Assembly: GCF_030272615.1 (NCBI RefSeq)
Contig: NC_081407.1
Span: 139,070,897-139,134,896, forward strand
DNA from: Cryptomeria japonica
Taxonomy: Eukaryota > Streptophyta > Pinopsida > Cupressales > Cupressaceae
Direction: 5' to 3'
DNA: 64,000 nucleotides
The notes under the pieces are model-generated. The model saw nothing but the letters and a program-made list of their open reading frames with translations. It did no database searches and had not been told where the DNA came from. The position numbers were made by a program, and so were the translations under genes. This document shows positions 33,780 through 45,208 of the stretch, in pieces (within the stretch, counting starts at the first letter, position 1; every line of letters starts with the position of its first letter).

Positions 33780-34511
33780 TGCTTGCTGGCATCTGGTGTC
33801 CCACTAAAAGCAAATGTTTTTGTGTAGCAGGTGTGTAAATGGGTGACACTTATCTGCCAGTTGTGAAATGAATCTTCGGATGGACTGTAGGCACCCTTGT
33901 AATGTCCTTAGCTAACTGATGCTCTTTGGTGGTGGCATGTCCATGATTGCTTTGAATTTTGCAGGATCAACCTCAATACCTTTGCTTGAGACAATGTATC
34001 CTCGAAGCTTCCCAGAAGTTACTCCAAAGACACATTTCTTTGGGTTGAGTCAAACATGATATTGTTCTAGTCTATCAAAGATTTGCTCTAATATGTCCAG
34101 ATGACCTTCTCTTGTGAGTGATTTTGCCAGTAAGTCATCCACAGAATCTTCCATTATAGTATGCATCATGTCATGGAAGATGGTGGTCATTGCTGATTGA
34201 TAGGTTGCTCCTGCATTCCTTAGACCAAAAGGCATTACATTCCAACAGTATGTTCCCCATGGACATGTGAAGGTCATCTTATGTTGATCCTCTAGTGTGA
34301 TCTTTATCTGATTGTACCTTGAAAATCCATCCATGAGTGAAAGCATGGCATGTCCCGCTGTTAGGTCCACTATTATGTCGATGTTTGGTAGGGGGAAGTC
34401 ATCTTTAGGACATGCTTTGTTTAGATCTCTGAAGTCAGTACAGATACTGATGCCCTCATTTGGTTTGCCGACAGGCACAATATTGGATATCCAATCTGCA
34501 TAATCAATTGG
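33780..34511 (-). pseudogene. Element 2 reverse transcriptase (broken)
   Basis: Opens at 34050-34478 with PVGKPNEGISICTDFRDLNK and CPWGTYCWNVMPFGLRNAGA. The catalytic motif reads SVDD rather than YVDD (DSVDDLLAK), a substitution not expected in an active enzyme. Later stops break the thumb region. Confidence 0.88.
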
Positions 34512-37168
34512 TCAAATGAAACCAACATCTAGGAGTTTCTTAAGTTCTGCTTTGACGAGTACTGCAATCTGGGGATGCATCTTACGAAGCTTCTGCTTGA
34601 CAGGCTTAGCTCCTTCTGCTATGGCGAGATGATGCATGACTAAATCAGGATCAAGCCCATGCATGTCTGCATATGACCATGCGAAGTTGATCTGGCACTT
34701 CTGGAAGAAATCTACAAACTTAGGTTGTTCCTCAGGAGTTAAAAGCGATGCTAGATGTATGTGGTGAGGAGTTTCAGGAGTCCCCACATTGTATTCTTTG
34801 GTTTCTTTGATGAGAATCACTGATCGTTCCTGTTGTGTACAAGAGGGGAGGATGTCAAACCTTTCATCCTCAGGCGCCTCAGAGAGGTTTTCACCATTGG
34901 ATATGCTCTTTCTTTTTACTTTTGTGGGATCGAACAGTGCCACAGTGTGGTTTTCACTGGAAGATCCATGTTTTATTGTTATATTTTTGTAGTTGAAAGG
35001 TTTGGCATCTACCCCGAAGTATGTTACACTATTAAGTTCAATGGTGAATCCAACTTTGTGATCCCCACTTGGTATGTTATCCCATAGTTCCAAAAAGTCA
35101 ATGATCGCCTCATCATTTTGGTAATGATCAAGACATGGGGGATTAGGTTGGTTCCATTCAATGAGTTCAGGATGGATAATGGGCATTACCTCATCGATTA
35201 GGTTGAGTTCGTTAGATGTGTCAGTGAGGGTTAATACGTTATGGTGAAGGTCATTGATGGTACTCTCTTTGTCAGAATCAGATGTAGGATGTGACATAGG
35301 GTATGTGGAAGATGTTTCCAGCTCAGGAACCCAAGAGGTTTGTATTTGTGCTTCTTTGTAAATAGGGATGTCTTTGTGAGGTGGAGGTGGTGACATGTCT
35401 TCCTCATCTAAAGTATTAAGCTGTATGGAATCAAATTCCCATTCATGTGAGTCAGTCTTTGAGTCACTTTCCAATATCCTATTACTATACCATACTGGGA
35501 TATCTTTTGAGTTAAACACTACAGGTGTGATTGGCTGATGTACCATTGTAGATGAAATGATCGGTGTTGTAGGAAGGAGTATGGGGATCAATGAATCCGA
35601 TGCAGGGAGTATAGGTAGTGTTGATTCTGCTGATTCTACTGGAATTGTCGGTGTTGTCAATACTGTTGGGGTTTTTGATAGTGTGAGTGGTACTATTGAT
35701 GTTATTGCTACTGCTAATGGGGTTACTAGTTTGTTTGGTGGGATGATTAGTGTTGTGGATGGTTTTGCTGGGAGTTTTAGCCTTGATGGGGCAGTTGCCA
35801 TGGTGTTTGATGTTGATTTTATAATCAAAGGTGACCTCTTTGTAATAGGCTGATATAGAGGTTGGTTGGGTTTTCCTTTGAACCTGGGCTTAGGAAAGAT
35901 CTCCTTTTGAAAGCCTAAGCCTGTATTATCCTTGGGCTTTAATTCCAGCTGTAGCGGTTCATGTCTTCCTTGCTTGCAAGGTCCCAAAGCACTTTGGCCA
36001 TCATAACCCATTCTTTACATGATGAGAAGGCCTTTGCCATACTGATCTGTGGGAAGCTTAGCTTGTAGAATATCGATGTGATGGGATCTTTATAGACCCA
36101 TTCTGCTAAGTCTTCATCTTTGGTTTCTTCTTCTTGACTCTTTCCAAGGATGAAAGGTGTCAAAGTGCATGTTGTCTTGACCAGTGGTGTTTGAAGTAAC
36201 CGTTGAGGTTTACCATGAGTTCTAGGAGAAGTAGGCATTTGTCCAACACAAAAGAGTGGGCTCAAATTGTACTCCCCAGGACCTTCCTCTGCTATTTTTA
36301 TTTTGAGCTTCTCTTGCTTGGGTATAGTGGTGTTTGAACTGGAAAGAGAGGCTGGACTTATGTATGATGTAGATGAGATGGCTTCTCTATTGTTGGGAAT
36401 GGTAATCTCTGGTTGATGACTTATATTATGACAATATGCAAAGGGGTTTGCATCGCCCAGGATTGTAATTTCTACACCATTATGCGGGAACTTTATACAC
36501 CGATGGTAGGTGGATGGAACGACTTGCATGGCGTGTATCCAAGGTCTTCCTAACAACAAATTGTATGGCAGAGGAAGGTCCAAAACTTGATAGATGATGT
36601 GTTTCACCACAGGGCCTACTTGGATTAGTAGCACCACAACTCCTTTGGATGAACGCTCTGCATCGTCATAGGCTTTGATTATTATCTTCTTGTGGGGATC
36701 CACTGATTATATTGCATATCCCAAAGCTATGACTAATTCCAGTGTACAGATATTCAGGCCTGCTCCATTATCGATTAAGACTCGCTTGATCCTATGTTGG
36801 TTGATAAACCCTTCAATATGGAGTGAGGCATTGTGAGGTTGCTGGAAGGATGAGTTGTCACTTTCAGAGAAAGTGAGACAAGGTGATGATCTTAGGTTTC
36901 CAACCATAGCTTGGAACTGATCTATATTTAGGTTTGCAAGGATTGACGCCTCTTGGAGAGCTTGATCCAAGATTTTTTTATGGTATGGAGATAGGCGCAA
37001 TATCTCTAAGATAGATATCAATGCAGGCATTTTGTCTAACTGTTCCACAAGGTTATACTGCTTTGGGATAGATGGGGTGCCTTGTGGAGCTGCTTTTATG
37101 GTAATCTTGTTGCAACGTGTAACAACATTGCAAGTGGAGTTGGGATTTTTGATGGTAATAGTTGCAAT
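34512..37168 (-). pseudogene. Element 2 protease, G-patch and linker
   Basis: The protease active-site block VLIDNGAG is in the 36707-37048 piece, with LLGRPWIHA in 35939-36703. A frameshift between 35939 and 36011 lies near the G-patch (MGYDGQSALG), after which 499 codons are open to 34512, covering the Pro/Thr-rich linker and the block leading into RT. It shows what the stops in element 1 replaced. Confidence 0.85.
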
Positions 37169-38826
37169 TTATTGACTGGCATCATATAGGTGATTCACAG
37201 TGTAATTATATGCGGCTTGCGTATAATTGGTGGTATTTGTGTTTCGCCCTGAAGTGGAAGGACCCCTTTGATCTTGTGATGGAAGTGGACTTTTAAACAT
37301 GAGATGATCATTGTTTGTTGTCTTTGGGTCATGTCCTTCGATTTCAATTTCACCTCGATCAATAAGATCCTGAATAAGATCTTTCAATTTGTGACAATTG
37401 CTTGTCTTATGTCCTTTCCCTTGATGGAAGTCGCAATGCTTAGTATCCGTCCACCATGAAGGTTTGACTTGAGGTTCATAATTTGATGTTTTGGGTAAGG
37501 TCACCCGATTTTGAGAAACCAACTGACGTAACACCATTTCAATGGGTTCTCCTAAGGGAGTGTATGTTTGTTTAGGTTTAAAATTTTGTTGACGTTGTCT
37601 AGGTTCCTCTTGAGATGTATTGTGTCCTTGACTTGGAGGAGCAACTATGTTATTCTTGGGTGGGGGGTTCTATCCTACAAATCATACCACAGGTTGTGCA
37701 CTTTTGATAGTTCTTGCATCCACAACCCCGTCGTTGACGATGTTTTTGTTTTTGTTCCAGAAGTTAGGCTTGTCACTATTGAAGCGTGGGCGAGGGCCAT
37801 CCTTTGGTTCATTATATATTTTGATAAGCCCTTTTTTGATGAGAGCTCGCTCACATTTTAAGCCTTTTGTGATCATGTCATTGAAAGAGTTTATGTCTTT
37901 TACGTCTAGGTGAAATTCCATTTCGTCATTTAAGTTGGAAATAAATATTTCCACTAGTTCTTGTTTAGGTAACTGAAGAGAACGTCTGCTAGACATTTGA
38001 CGCCATCATTGCAGAAAGACTAAAAATAGCTCACCTGGTTTTGTTTAGTGTTACATAGATCAACCATTGTGATATCACATTCAATGTTGTGTGAGTAATG
38101 TGCCAAGAATTTCTGGATGAGTTCTTCAAATGTCCTAATGCCACCTAGTAATCGGGAAAACCATGATGTTGTTGTTCCTCCCAAGCTTTGGGGAAAAAGT
38201 TGCATTAGGTATGTATCCTCGTATGCCACTTCGAGGCAAGCTGAATGGAATTCTCTAACATGATCATGAGGATCTCCTTTTCCTTGATACTTTTCAAACT
38301 TGGGTGTTTCAAACCCTCACGGAAAAGGTGGCATATGAATATTCCTATCAAAGGGATAGGGACAAATGTCATTAAGTGAAAACTGATTAGTTTTCACACC
38401 ACTATGAAGTTGTTGGGTGAGATTCTCAACTTGTTGCCGCAACATTTCTATTTCATTTGGAGGAGGAGGAGGTGGGGGATTACCTTGATGAAGGTTGTAT
38501 CTAATATGGTCTCGACCTCTTTCATCCTCATTATGACTTTGGCGTTCTGATGCTTGTTTTAGTTGTGCAACATCAAAGTCAGAGGGTAGTTTAGCCCCCT
38601 CTTGAGCAAGTCTTAAAAAGTGAGCATCAACGTTGCTCCTGAGTATTTCATCAAAAAGTCTATTAAAGGGAGGGTTGTGTTGTGCCCTTTCTATTGCCGC
38701 TAGAGTAGGAGTGCCTGGATTTTCACGATTTATATTTCCTCCTAGGGCTTCTTGGAACTCATTGATATTTTCTTCCTCTTCTTCTTCAATTTCTTGTTGT
38801 CTAGACCGTGATCGGGTATGAGCCAT
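37169..38826 (-). pseudogene. Element 2 gag (broken)
   Basis: Starts at ATG 38826 (MAHTRSRSRQ). The N-terminus is intact over the stretch where element 1 has stops. A TGA at 38317 and a one-base deletion near 38040 break the core; the C-terminal part continues in a new frame with the zinc-finger-like CDFHQGKGHKTSNC. Confidence 0.88.
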
Positions 38827-39264
38827 TTTGTTTATAATTTTTTGTTGAAGTTGGGTGAAAATGATGATGAGTTGTTGATGAAATGAGAGATTTATGTTTG
38901 GTGTGGTGTTTTGCATATGGATCTCTAGCACTAAAGGTAGATGGTACCAAAGTTCTTTCTTGAATTGCTTGTTGTGTTTGATTGACAAAGTTTGATGTGA
39001 TAAGGTTTAGAGAAATCTGAGATGAATTACAGACTCAACTACCTAGTAATGAGAGGATTGCACTTATAGACTAGTTTTAACCTGTGTAGAAATGTCTCTG
39101 AGGATGAGTTTATCCCAAATGTAGAGACACTCTAAGAAGTGATGTTTTTCTGTTTGATTCAAGCAATGTCGAAATAGAACTTAGGATAAGAACCTCTTAA
39201 TGTTTTGAGAGTTGGAATGGAGTGTGATGAGATGTGAATGTGATAATGGATGAGATGTTCAACT

Positions 39265-39648
39265 TCAATAGAAACTTTGTGTTACAAAAGGAACAAATTC
39301 TTCCTCTTCTTGTTTAGGGGTTGGTGGTTCTACCCTAGCTGAGTTATATGTGATACAAATATCTAGAAAGAAGGCATGATTGATCTTTCCTCCCTTATTT
39401 TTGTGATAACTCAAAGCTGTATATTGAGTAAAAGCTCTACGGTTTAATGTTTCTTGATCAAACTCATTTGATTTCCCTTGAAGTTAAAGACGCATGTGAC
39501 GTAAGAAGGTTCTATGAGAGACACAGATTTGTCTATTAAGATAGAAGAATTTCCTCCTTTTGATAAAAGCTTTTGAGCTTAATGGTATTATCTTCAAGTT
39601 GATGTGTTGATGAAGATTCTTCTTTCTCAAGATGTGAAGAATGGTCAT
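39265..39648 (-). pseudogene. Leader frame of element 2, with one stop
   Basis: Counterpart of 19493-19876 in element 1: same ATG context, exactly the same 384-nt length and roughly 65% identical residues by eye. A single TAA at 39484-39486 interrupts it after RHMRL; beyond it the frame and sequence conservation continue to FVTQSFY and the stop. Confidence 0.65.
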
Positions 39649-41398
39649 ATAGTTTGATACTTTTGTTGTTTGATTTTGATCCTTTGTTGGTTTTTGAAAA
39701 ATGTTTGTGTTGGATGAATACTTGTTTTGGAATTGATTTTTTATTTTTCTTTGACAAGAAAACAAAGCAAGCACACAAACACAAGAATGTCACCTAAAAA
39801 AAGGCACAAATAAGTGTGGGTCTAGATCAACCCAATCCTTGGACTTTTATGACCCTTTCCTTCAAATGTATTTTAGGTGTTTTCCAAAGCCTAAAGTTGG
39901 CTCAATTTGCACTTGTCTTGACTCAAAATGAAAACACTTCAAACACTCTTTATCCCTAAGGTCAAATGGCTAGTTGCGATAAGTTCAGCCCACATCTTGA
40001 TATTTCTTCGACTTTGGTACTACATACCTTATGAATCCCATTGTGGCAGGTAAGGGTGTGATATACTAAGTCTTGCACGAGCATTTAACAAATAGATGAT
40101 CACTATGATGAGGGAGTCACCACTTTTATCAGGCTTCAAGTAACCTTTCAAAAAGCTATGTTTCTACTCAAGGAAATATGTATGGTGAGTGTCTTGAGAG
40201 CAAAACCTTCTATGCTCCTGCATTGAATTTATCACAAATATCCTCAATCAATAGAACGAGTGGGCTAATATTTAAAGGTGTTTAGTAATTTTTGATGTTT
40301 TTGGACATAAGTTCATTCTGCAGTGACTCACTTAAGAGCCTTGTAACTTGTGGTGGGGCCCATTTGTCCTTTTAGCAAGTCACACTGTAGGAACAACTAT
40401 ACCCAAGGCTACAACTTTCACTCTCACTTGATTTCTATAGCGACTCGAAGGATTTATAGCATGAGGTCATTCCCAAGAGTGATGTGTCTCTTGGCAAGCC
40501 TCTCTTAAAAATATAGACTTTGAGTGTTACTAACACTTTTCTCTTGCACCTAGGACCATGAAAGCCAAGGGAGAGGATAGTGTGTGTTAGAAGTAGGACC
40601 ACTCTACAGATTTTGTACAAGCGTGCCAAACACAAAATACACTTGTTCTTTTTAACTTGTCATTGCAATGATGTTCTATCTAATTGGAGATGTTGCTCCA
40701 ACAATCATGGTGTTTTTTCAAACTTTCAAAGGCAAAATGTGTTGTAAACTAGGAACTTGAAATCCTGGTCAACTGAATTGAAAAACATGTTTTTGCTTGA
40801 AGTAAAATCGCTTTTGAACTTTGAAGAAAAAAAATGGCTTGTTCTTTTTAGTTGTCCCCAAAACGAAATGGTGATTGTGAATTTCCTTAAGTTGATGCAA
40901 GAAATGAAAGTTGTGTTGTTGATTTTAAGCACCAAAATAAAGATTGTTCCTAACTTGCAAATAAACTTTGAAGTTTGTGGTTCTTTTTAATTTGCAAGTG
41001 GGGTTCTTTTGACAAACCAAAACTAAAGATGTGATTCTTTTTATGATCCAAAATGAAAATGTGAGGTTCAATTTTTAAGCCAAAAGAGACACTGAATTTG
41101 TTTTAATCCAACTTTGAAAACAAAGTGAAGGAAAGAGTTCAATGCTTTCTAATCTAACTCCAATCCTGCATAAACAAACAAACAGTTAGTCCAAAAAATA
41201 AAAAAAATGAGGTATTGGTGGGCTTCTACAAGCCTAGGTTTTGATTTTTGGTTACAATAAAAAAACTACAACTCTCTGTTACAATAATGCCACTCTGTGT
41301 AAACAAAGAAGCATTATTTAACATGAAAGCGCTAAAGCGCAACCTGTGTGGTAATTTAAACAAAAAAGTTAGTAGTTTTGTAGAGAAATCTTGTGTTG

Positions 41399-41418
41399 GA
41401 TTCACGTCGGGTTCACCA
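41399..41418 (-). promoter_or_regulatory. Element 2 primer binding site, tRNA-Trp
   Basis: Plus strand GATTCACGTCGGGTTCACCA matches the 3' end of plant tRNA-Trp at 20 of 20 positions, two bases from the 5' LTR. Confidence 0.88.
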
Positions 41419-41420
41419 AA

Positions 41421-43103
41421 TGATGTCATGGAAATGGAGACGAGGCAACAACAAAGTTCAATGTTAATAAGTTAGTTTCAATCATAAAACCAAAACAAAG
41501 AACTAAAAACCATTCCAAACATATCAAAATAGATTTCAAAAAATCATGAAAGAAGTTTAACAAAACAAAAGAAAGGAGAAGAGCCTCCCTAAGATGCTTC
41601 CATGATGCCTTTTGATGCTTCTCCCATGTTCCTCTCCTCTCCAAGTTCCACATGAGTGTAGCTCTCAACTTTTAGCACTAGCCATGGATGCCATATGGAG
41701 ATTCAAGATGGTTGAATATGATAAACAAATGCTATGCAAGTGTAGATAGTGATGCTATGAAAAAGCTCTATGCTAATACCAGTATAAAAACAATACTCTA
41801 ATGCTTCCTTCATTTTCTTGAGGAGAAGAGTTCTATTTATAGAAGAAATGGGGAAATGAAGGGTTAAGATTGAGCAATCTTAACAAGGGTTAGGATTGAA
41901 AGATATTCAATCCATGTGAGACTTTCAACCCAATCCCATGTTGACAAGTGTCACCATGAGGAGGCTTGAGAGGAGAGATAAGGAGCATTGAATGTTTGAG
42001 GGGACATGATGGTTACCCTAGGGGGTTGGGTTAGGGTTAGGTTAATGGATATTCCTTTTATCCAAGGGATAAATGAATGTGCAAGGGTTAAATGGCTACC
42101 TTAGTCAAAGAAATAAATGCTTTGAAGAGACCTATGAGTCAAAAGGATGGTTAAGCTAGAGGAAAGTCTCTAACCAAAGATAAAAGGTGAGTTAACCATA
42201 AATGGTTATGTAAGAGCCTTTAATGGTTTGGAAGACTTTAGAGGTTAACCATTTGAAGACTTAAAGCCTTAAATGCCTTTCAAAGACTTTGAGGGCTTTG
42301 AGAAGTGATTCCAAGTTGCTTAGGAATGTGACAATATTTAGGGGATGGATTAGGCTAATTAGGAAGGGGTTAGAAGAATCTAGAAGGGGGTTAGGATTGC
42401 AAGTGGGTTTTGTAGGAGAATGCAAGTGGGAGGGATTTTCAATTAAAATAAAATCATTTATTTCAATTAAATGGTGTAATTTGCATTTGGATAGATATTT
42501 AAATAAATATTAATTTATTTAAATGTGAATGTGAATTTTGGATTTAAATAAATCTTAATTTATTTACATGAGAAAAAGGAAGATAAAGCATTAAATGCTT
42601 GAAGACTTTAAGGGAAACCTTTAAAGGCTTGAGAAGACTCTAGAAGGAAGCCATTAAGTTCGAAGACTTTAAGGGAAACCATTAAAGGTTTCAAGTGGGT
42701 GAGGATAAATAGGATTTTAAATAAATAATTTATTTATTTAAAATAGTTGTGCAACTTGCATTTATAGGAAAATGCAAGTGGGTGGAGGATAAAGGTGATT
42801 TAAATAAATGCCAATTTATTTAAATGTGAGAGATGGGATTTTGGGGGATTTAAATAAATATTAATTTATTTAAATGTGAGAAAAGATTTAATTAAACAAA
42901 TATGATTTATTTATTTAATTAATGGTCTGAATTTGGTTAAGTGAATTAAATCAAATAAATTGAATAATTTATTTAATTAATAGGAGAAGAGGGTTAAGAT
43001 GAATTAATTAAATATTAATTTAATTAATTATTGATTGATGGTTAAATAATCAAATTAATACTAAATATTCATTTAATTAAGTGGACAAATTTATGTGACT
43101 ACA
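41421..43103 (-). repeat. Element 2 5' LTR (right copy)
   Basis: Direct copy of 27487-29169. On the minus strand it contains a TATA box, CTATAAATAG, at 41833-41842. Confidence 0.95.
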
Positions 43104-43108
43104 ATAAC
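43104..43108. repeat. Target-site duplication of element 2, right copy (ATAAC)
   Basis: Identical to 27482-27486. Confidence 0.95.
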
Positions 43109-44315
43109 AATACCTAACAAGAGTTTGATATGCAATAGGAAGAGTTGGCTTACTAGGCTTATCTTCATGAGTAGGAGTTGCAGACACAAAGGAGGCAACA
43201 TGAGGAAGATCTTGCAAGGGAGGTGGTTGCAAAAGAGGAGAAAATGAATCTTTTGTTGGCTCAAGTCCAAAGTTCGGAAACTAAATCAGCTCTTTACTTT
43301 CCAAATCCATTTTTTATTGAAGATGTTCCCAAGTACAATTTTCCAAGCTTCAAGCAAGGTATAATTCTAAATCCTCGAGTGAGACCATTATTTGACTTTC
43401 CAAGTTTTAGGAGTTTTCGTCCTTTGCTAAAAGATTCACTCAAAGAAAATCAATCCATCACTTCTCAAGAACATCATGCTCAAATAATTTTCCTACCTCA
43501 ATAAACTCCTCAAGTTTCCACTCCAAATCAGCCTTCTTATCCTCAAAAAGAGCCTTTTGTTGTTAACACACTTGTGCATGAGTTTTAAAACAAAGAATTA
43601 GACCCGTTGCAAGAAAATAATGAACAAAAATAGTTGGGACAACAAGTTGAAGAGCAAGTGATTTATTTTGATGATGAGATGCCAACTAATTTTCTTGATG
43701 AACTTCCTTGTTTTGTTGACAAGGATGAAGAGGAAATTCAAATATACATCAACAAAATTTTGCGAATAGCGAGAGGAAATAAATGGCCATGAAGAGACTG
43801 GTGAAGAAGAGGATGATATGGTTTGGTTTGATGGGATACCTTCTTTTGTTGAGCAAGATGAAGTTCAGATATGGTTATGACCATACTAGCAAAGGATTTA
43901 GGACAACTAGAGAATTTTAAACATTATAATGAGTTTCTTCTTCATGGAAATCAACGTGAGGATGAAGCTTCATGAGGAAGACTCTTTTTGAGAAGATCTT
44001 AAACTCATTTTGACTTATGAGGAATCCTCATTTTTCTCAAAGTTGGATATAAAACAAAACCCTTCTGGAGAAGGAAATAATGAACCATATGAAGAGAAAG
44101 AATTTGCTTTTCAAGTATATTCCAAATCAAAAAAAGATAAACAAAATAATGAAATGGAAAAAGCAACCATGATTACACTTGAAACACATGAACCACTTCA
44201 TTCAAATCAACAAAGTGGTGTCAAGGAAATAGATGATCAACAAGAGACCAACAAAGAGAATTCCAAGTGTTGTCCTCAAAATCTAATTCTCTTTAACATC
44301 CTTAAAATAATATGA
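43109..44315 (+). pseudogene. Older repeat-derived reading frame, right part
   Basis: Resumes the frame cut by element 2. A Gln/Glu/Arg-rich coiled-coil-like stretch (RRQHEEDLAREVVAKEEKMN) leads into an open part at 43178-43504. Two acidic repeats follow (ELPCFVDKDEEEIQ and GIPSFVEQDEVQIW) and a final Lys/Glu/Gln-rich part at 44010-44315. Stops and frameshifts break it. I do not recognise the family. Confidence 0.4.
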
Positions 44316-45208
44316 TTAAACTCAGTGCATAAGAGACATCAAAGATAAGAAAATTATTAAGACAACATATGACAAGGTTTGATTGAACCTTCTACACTTC
44401 GGACTTACTCAGAGCCCAGGTGGGTATACCTTTGTGAATTAAATTCACACTTTCAAACATAAACCCATAGCAAACCAGTCCAAGAAACCAGTGGATCTAT
44501 TCACCTTGAAATTAACTGAAAATAAAAGAATGGAAATTATACTTAAATTCAACATTTCGATCAACAAAACATGCAATAAAGAACTTCAATCAATACCAGT
44601 GCCTTATCCAAGGTCATAGAGTCATCTAAACTCAGATAATACTCCTCAAACAAAATATCTTTACGCATCCCATTGGCTTGGTTTCTATTTATCCTTGTAT
44701 ATGCCTGACACCTATAAAAATTTATGCATTCGAAATTAAACTATGATCATCAAGATTCAAAGTCTCTTCTAAAGAGTTTACTGGTATGAGTGATCCCTGC
44801 ACCTTTAATTTCCCTCCTAAAGAGAAAAGCTAGCGAACACTTCTATTGAAAATTGCCTTGCAATCCCATTCAAGCAAAATAACCCTGGATTATTCAGAAT
44901 GAAAATAGTAAACAAATTGTAAACACACTTGAAGATGACACAAAGCTTCACTCAAAACCGATGGTCTGTATATTGATATTAAGTTTAGAAAAATATTACA
45001 AGAAGTTTTTGAATATTCTCCATTAGACTTAGAAAAGCTCAGATAAATTTTTGCAGCGTTTTCTTACAATTCTTTGCAATCTCTTTTCCTCTAGTCCTAG
45101 TATCCATTTATAAAAACATGGATGCACCAAGCTTCGGACTTCTCGAGGAGAGTTTGTTACAATCATTTCTTTCAAAACAAAGAGGTTATAAGCTTTTCAC
45201 AAAAATAG
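44316..45208. other. Interval downstream of the long minus-strand frame
   Basis: AT-rich, no recognisable domain. It may include the 3' end of whatever element carries the frame at 45209-48850. I looked for terminal inverted repeats against 49640-49860 and found none. Confidence 0.35.

Larger units (their letters stand above)
27487..43103 (-). mobile_element. Element 2: Tat-type Ty3/gypsy LTR retrotransposon, 15.6 kb
   Basis: LTRs of 1683 bp at each end, TG to CA, with a perfect ATAAC target duplication. It has the same gene order and minus-strand orientation as element 1 and closely similar gag-pol. Its LTR is longer and only partly alignable with that of element 1, so it is a sister subfamily. 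LTR copies differ at about 52 sites by eye (about 3.1%), making it older than element 1. It lacks the antisense PMD gene and the 3' motif array. All protein regions are broken by stops and frameshifts. Confidence 0.95.
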
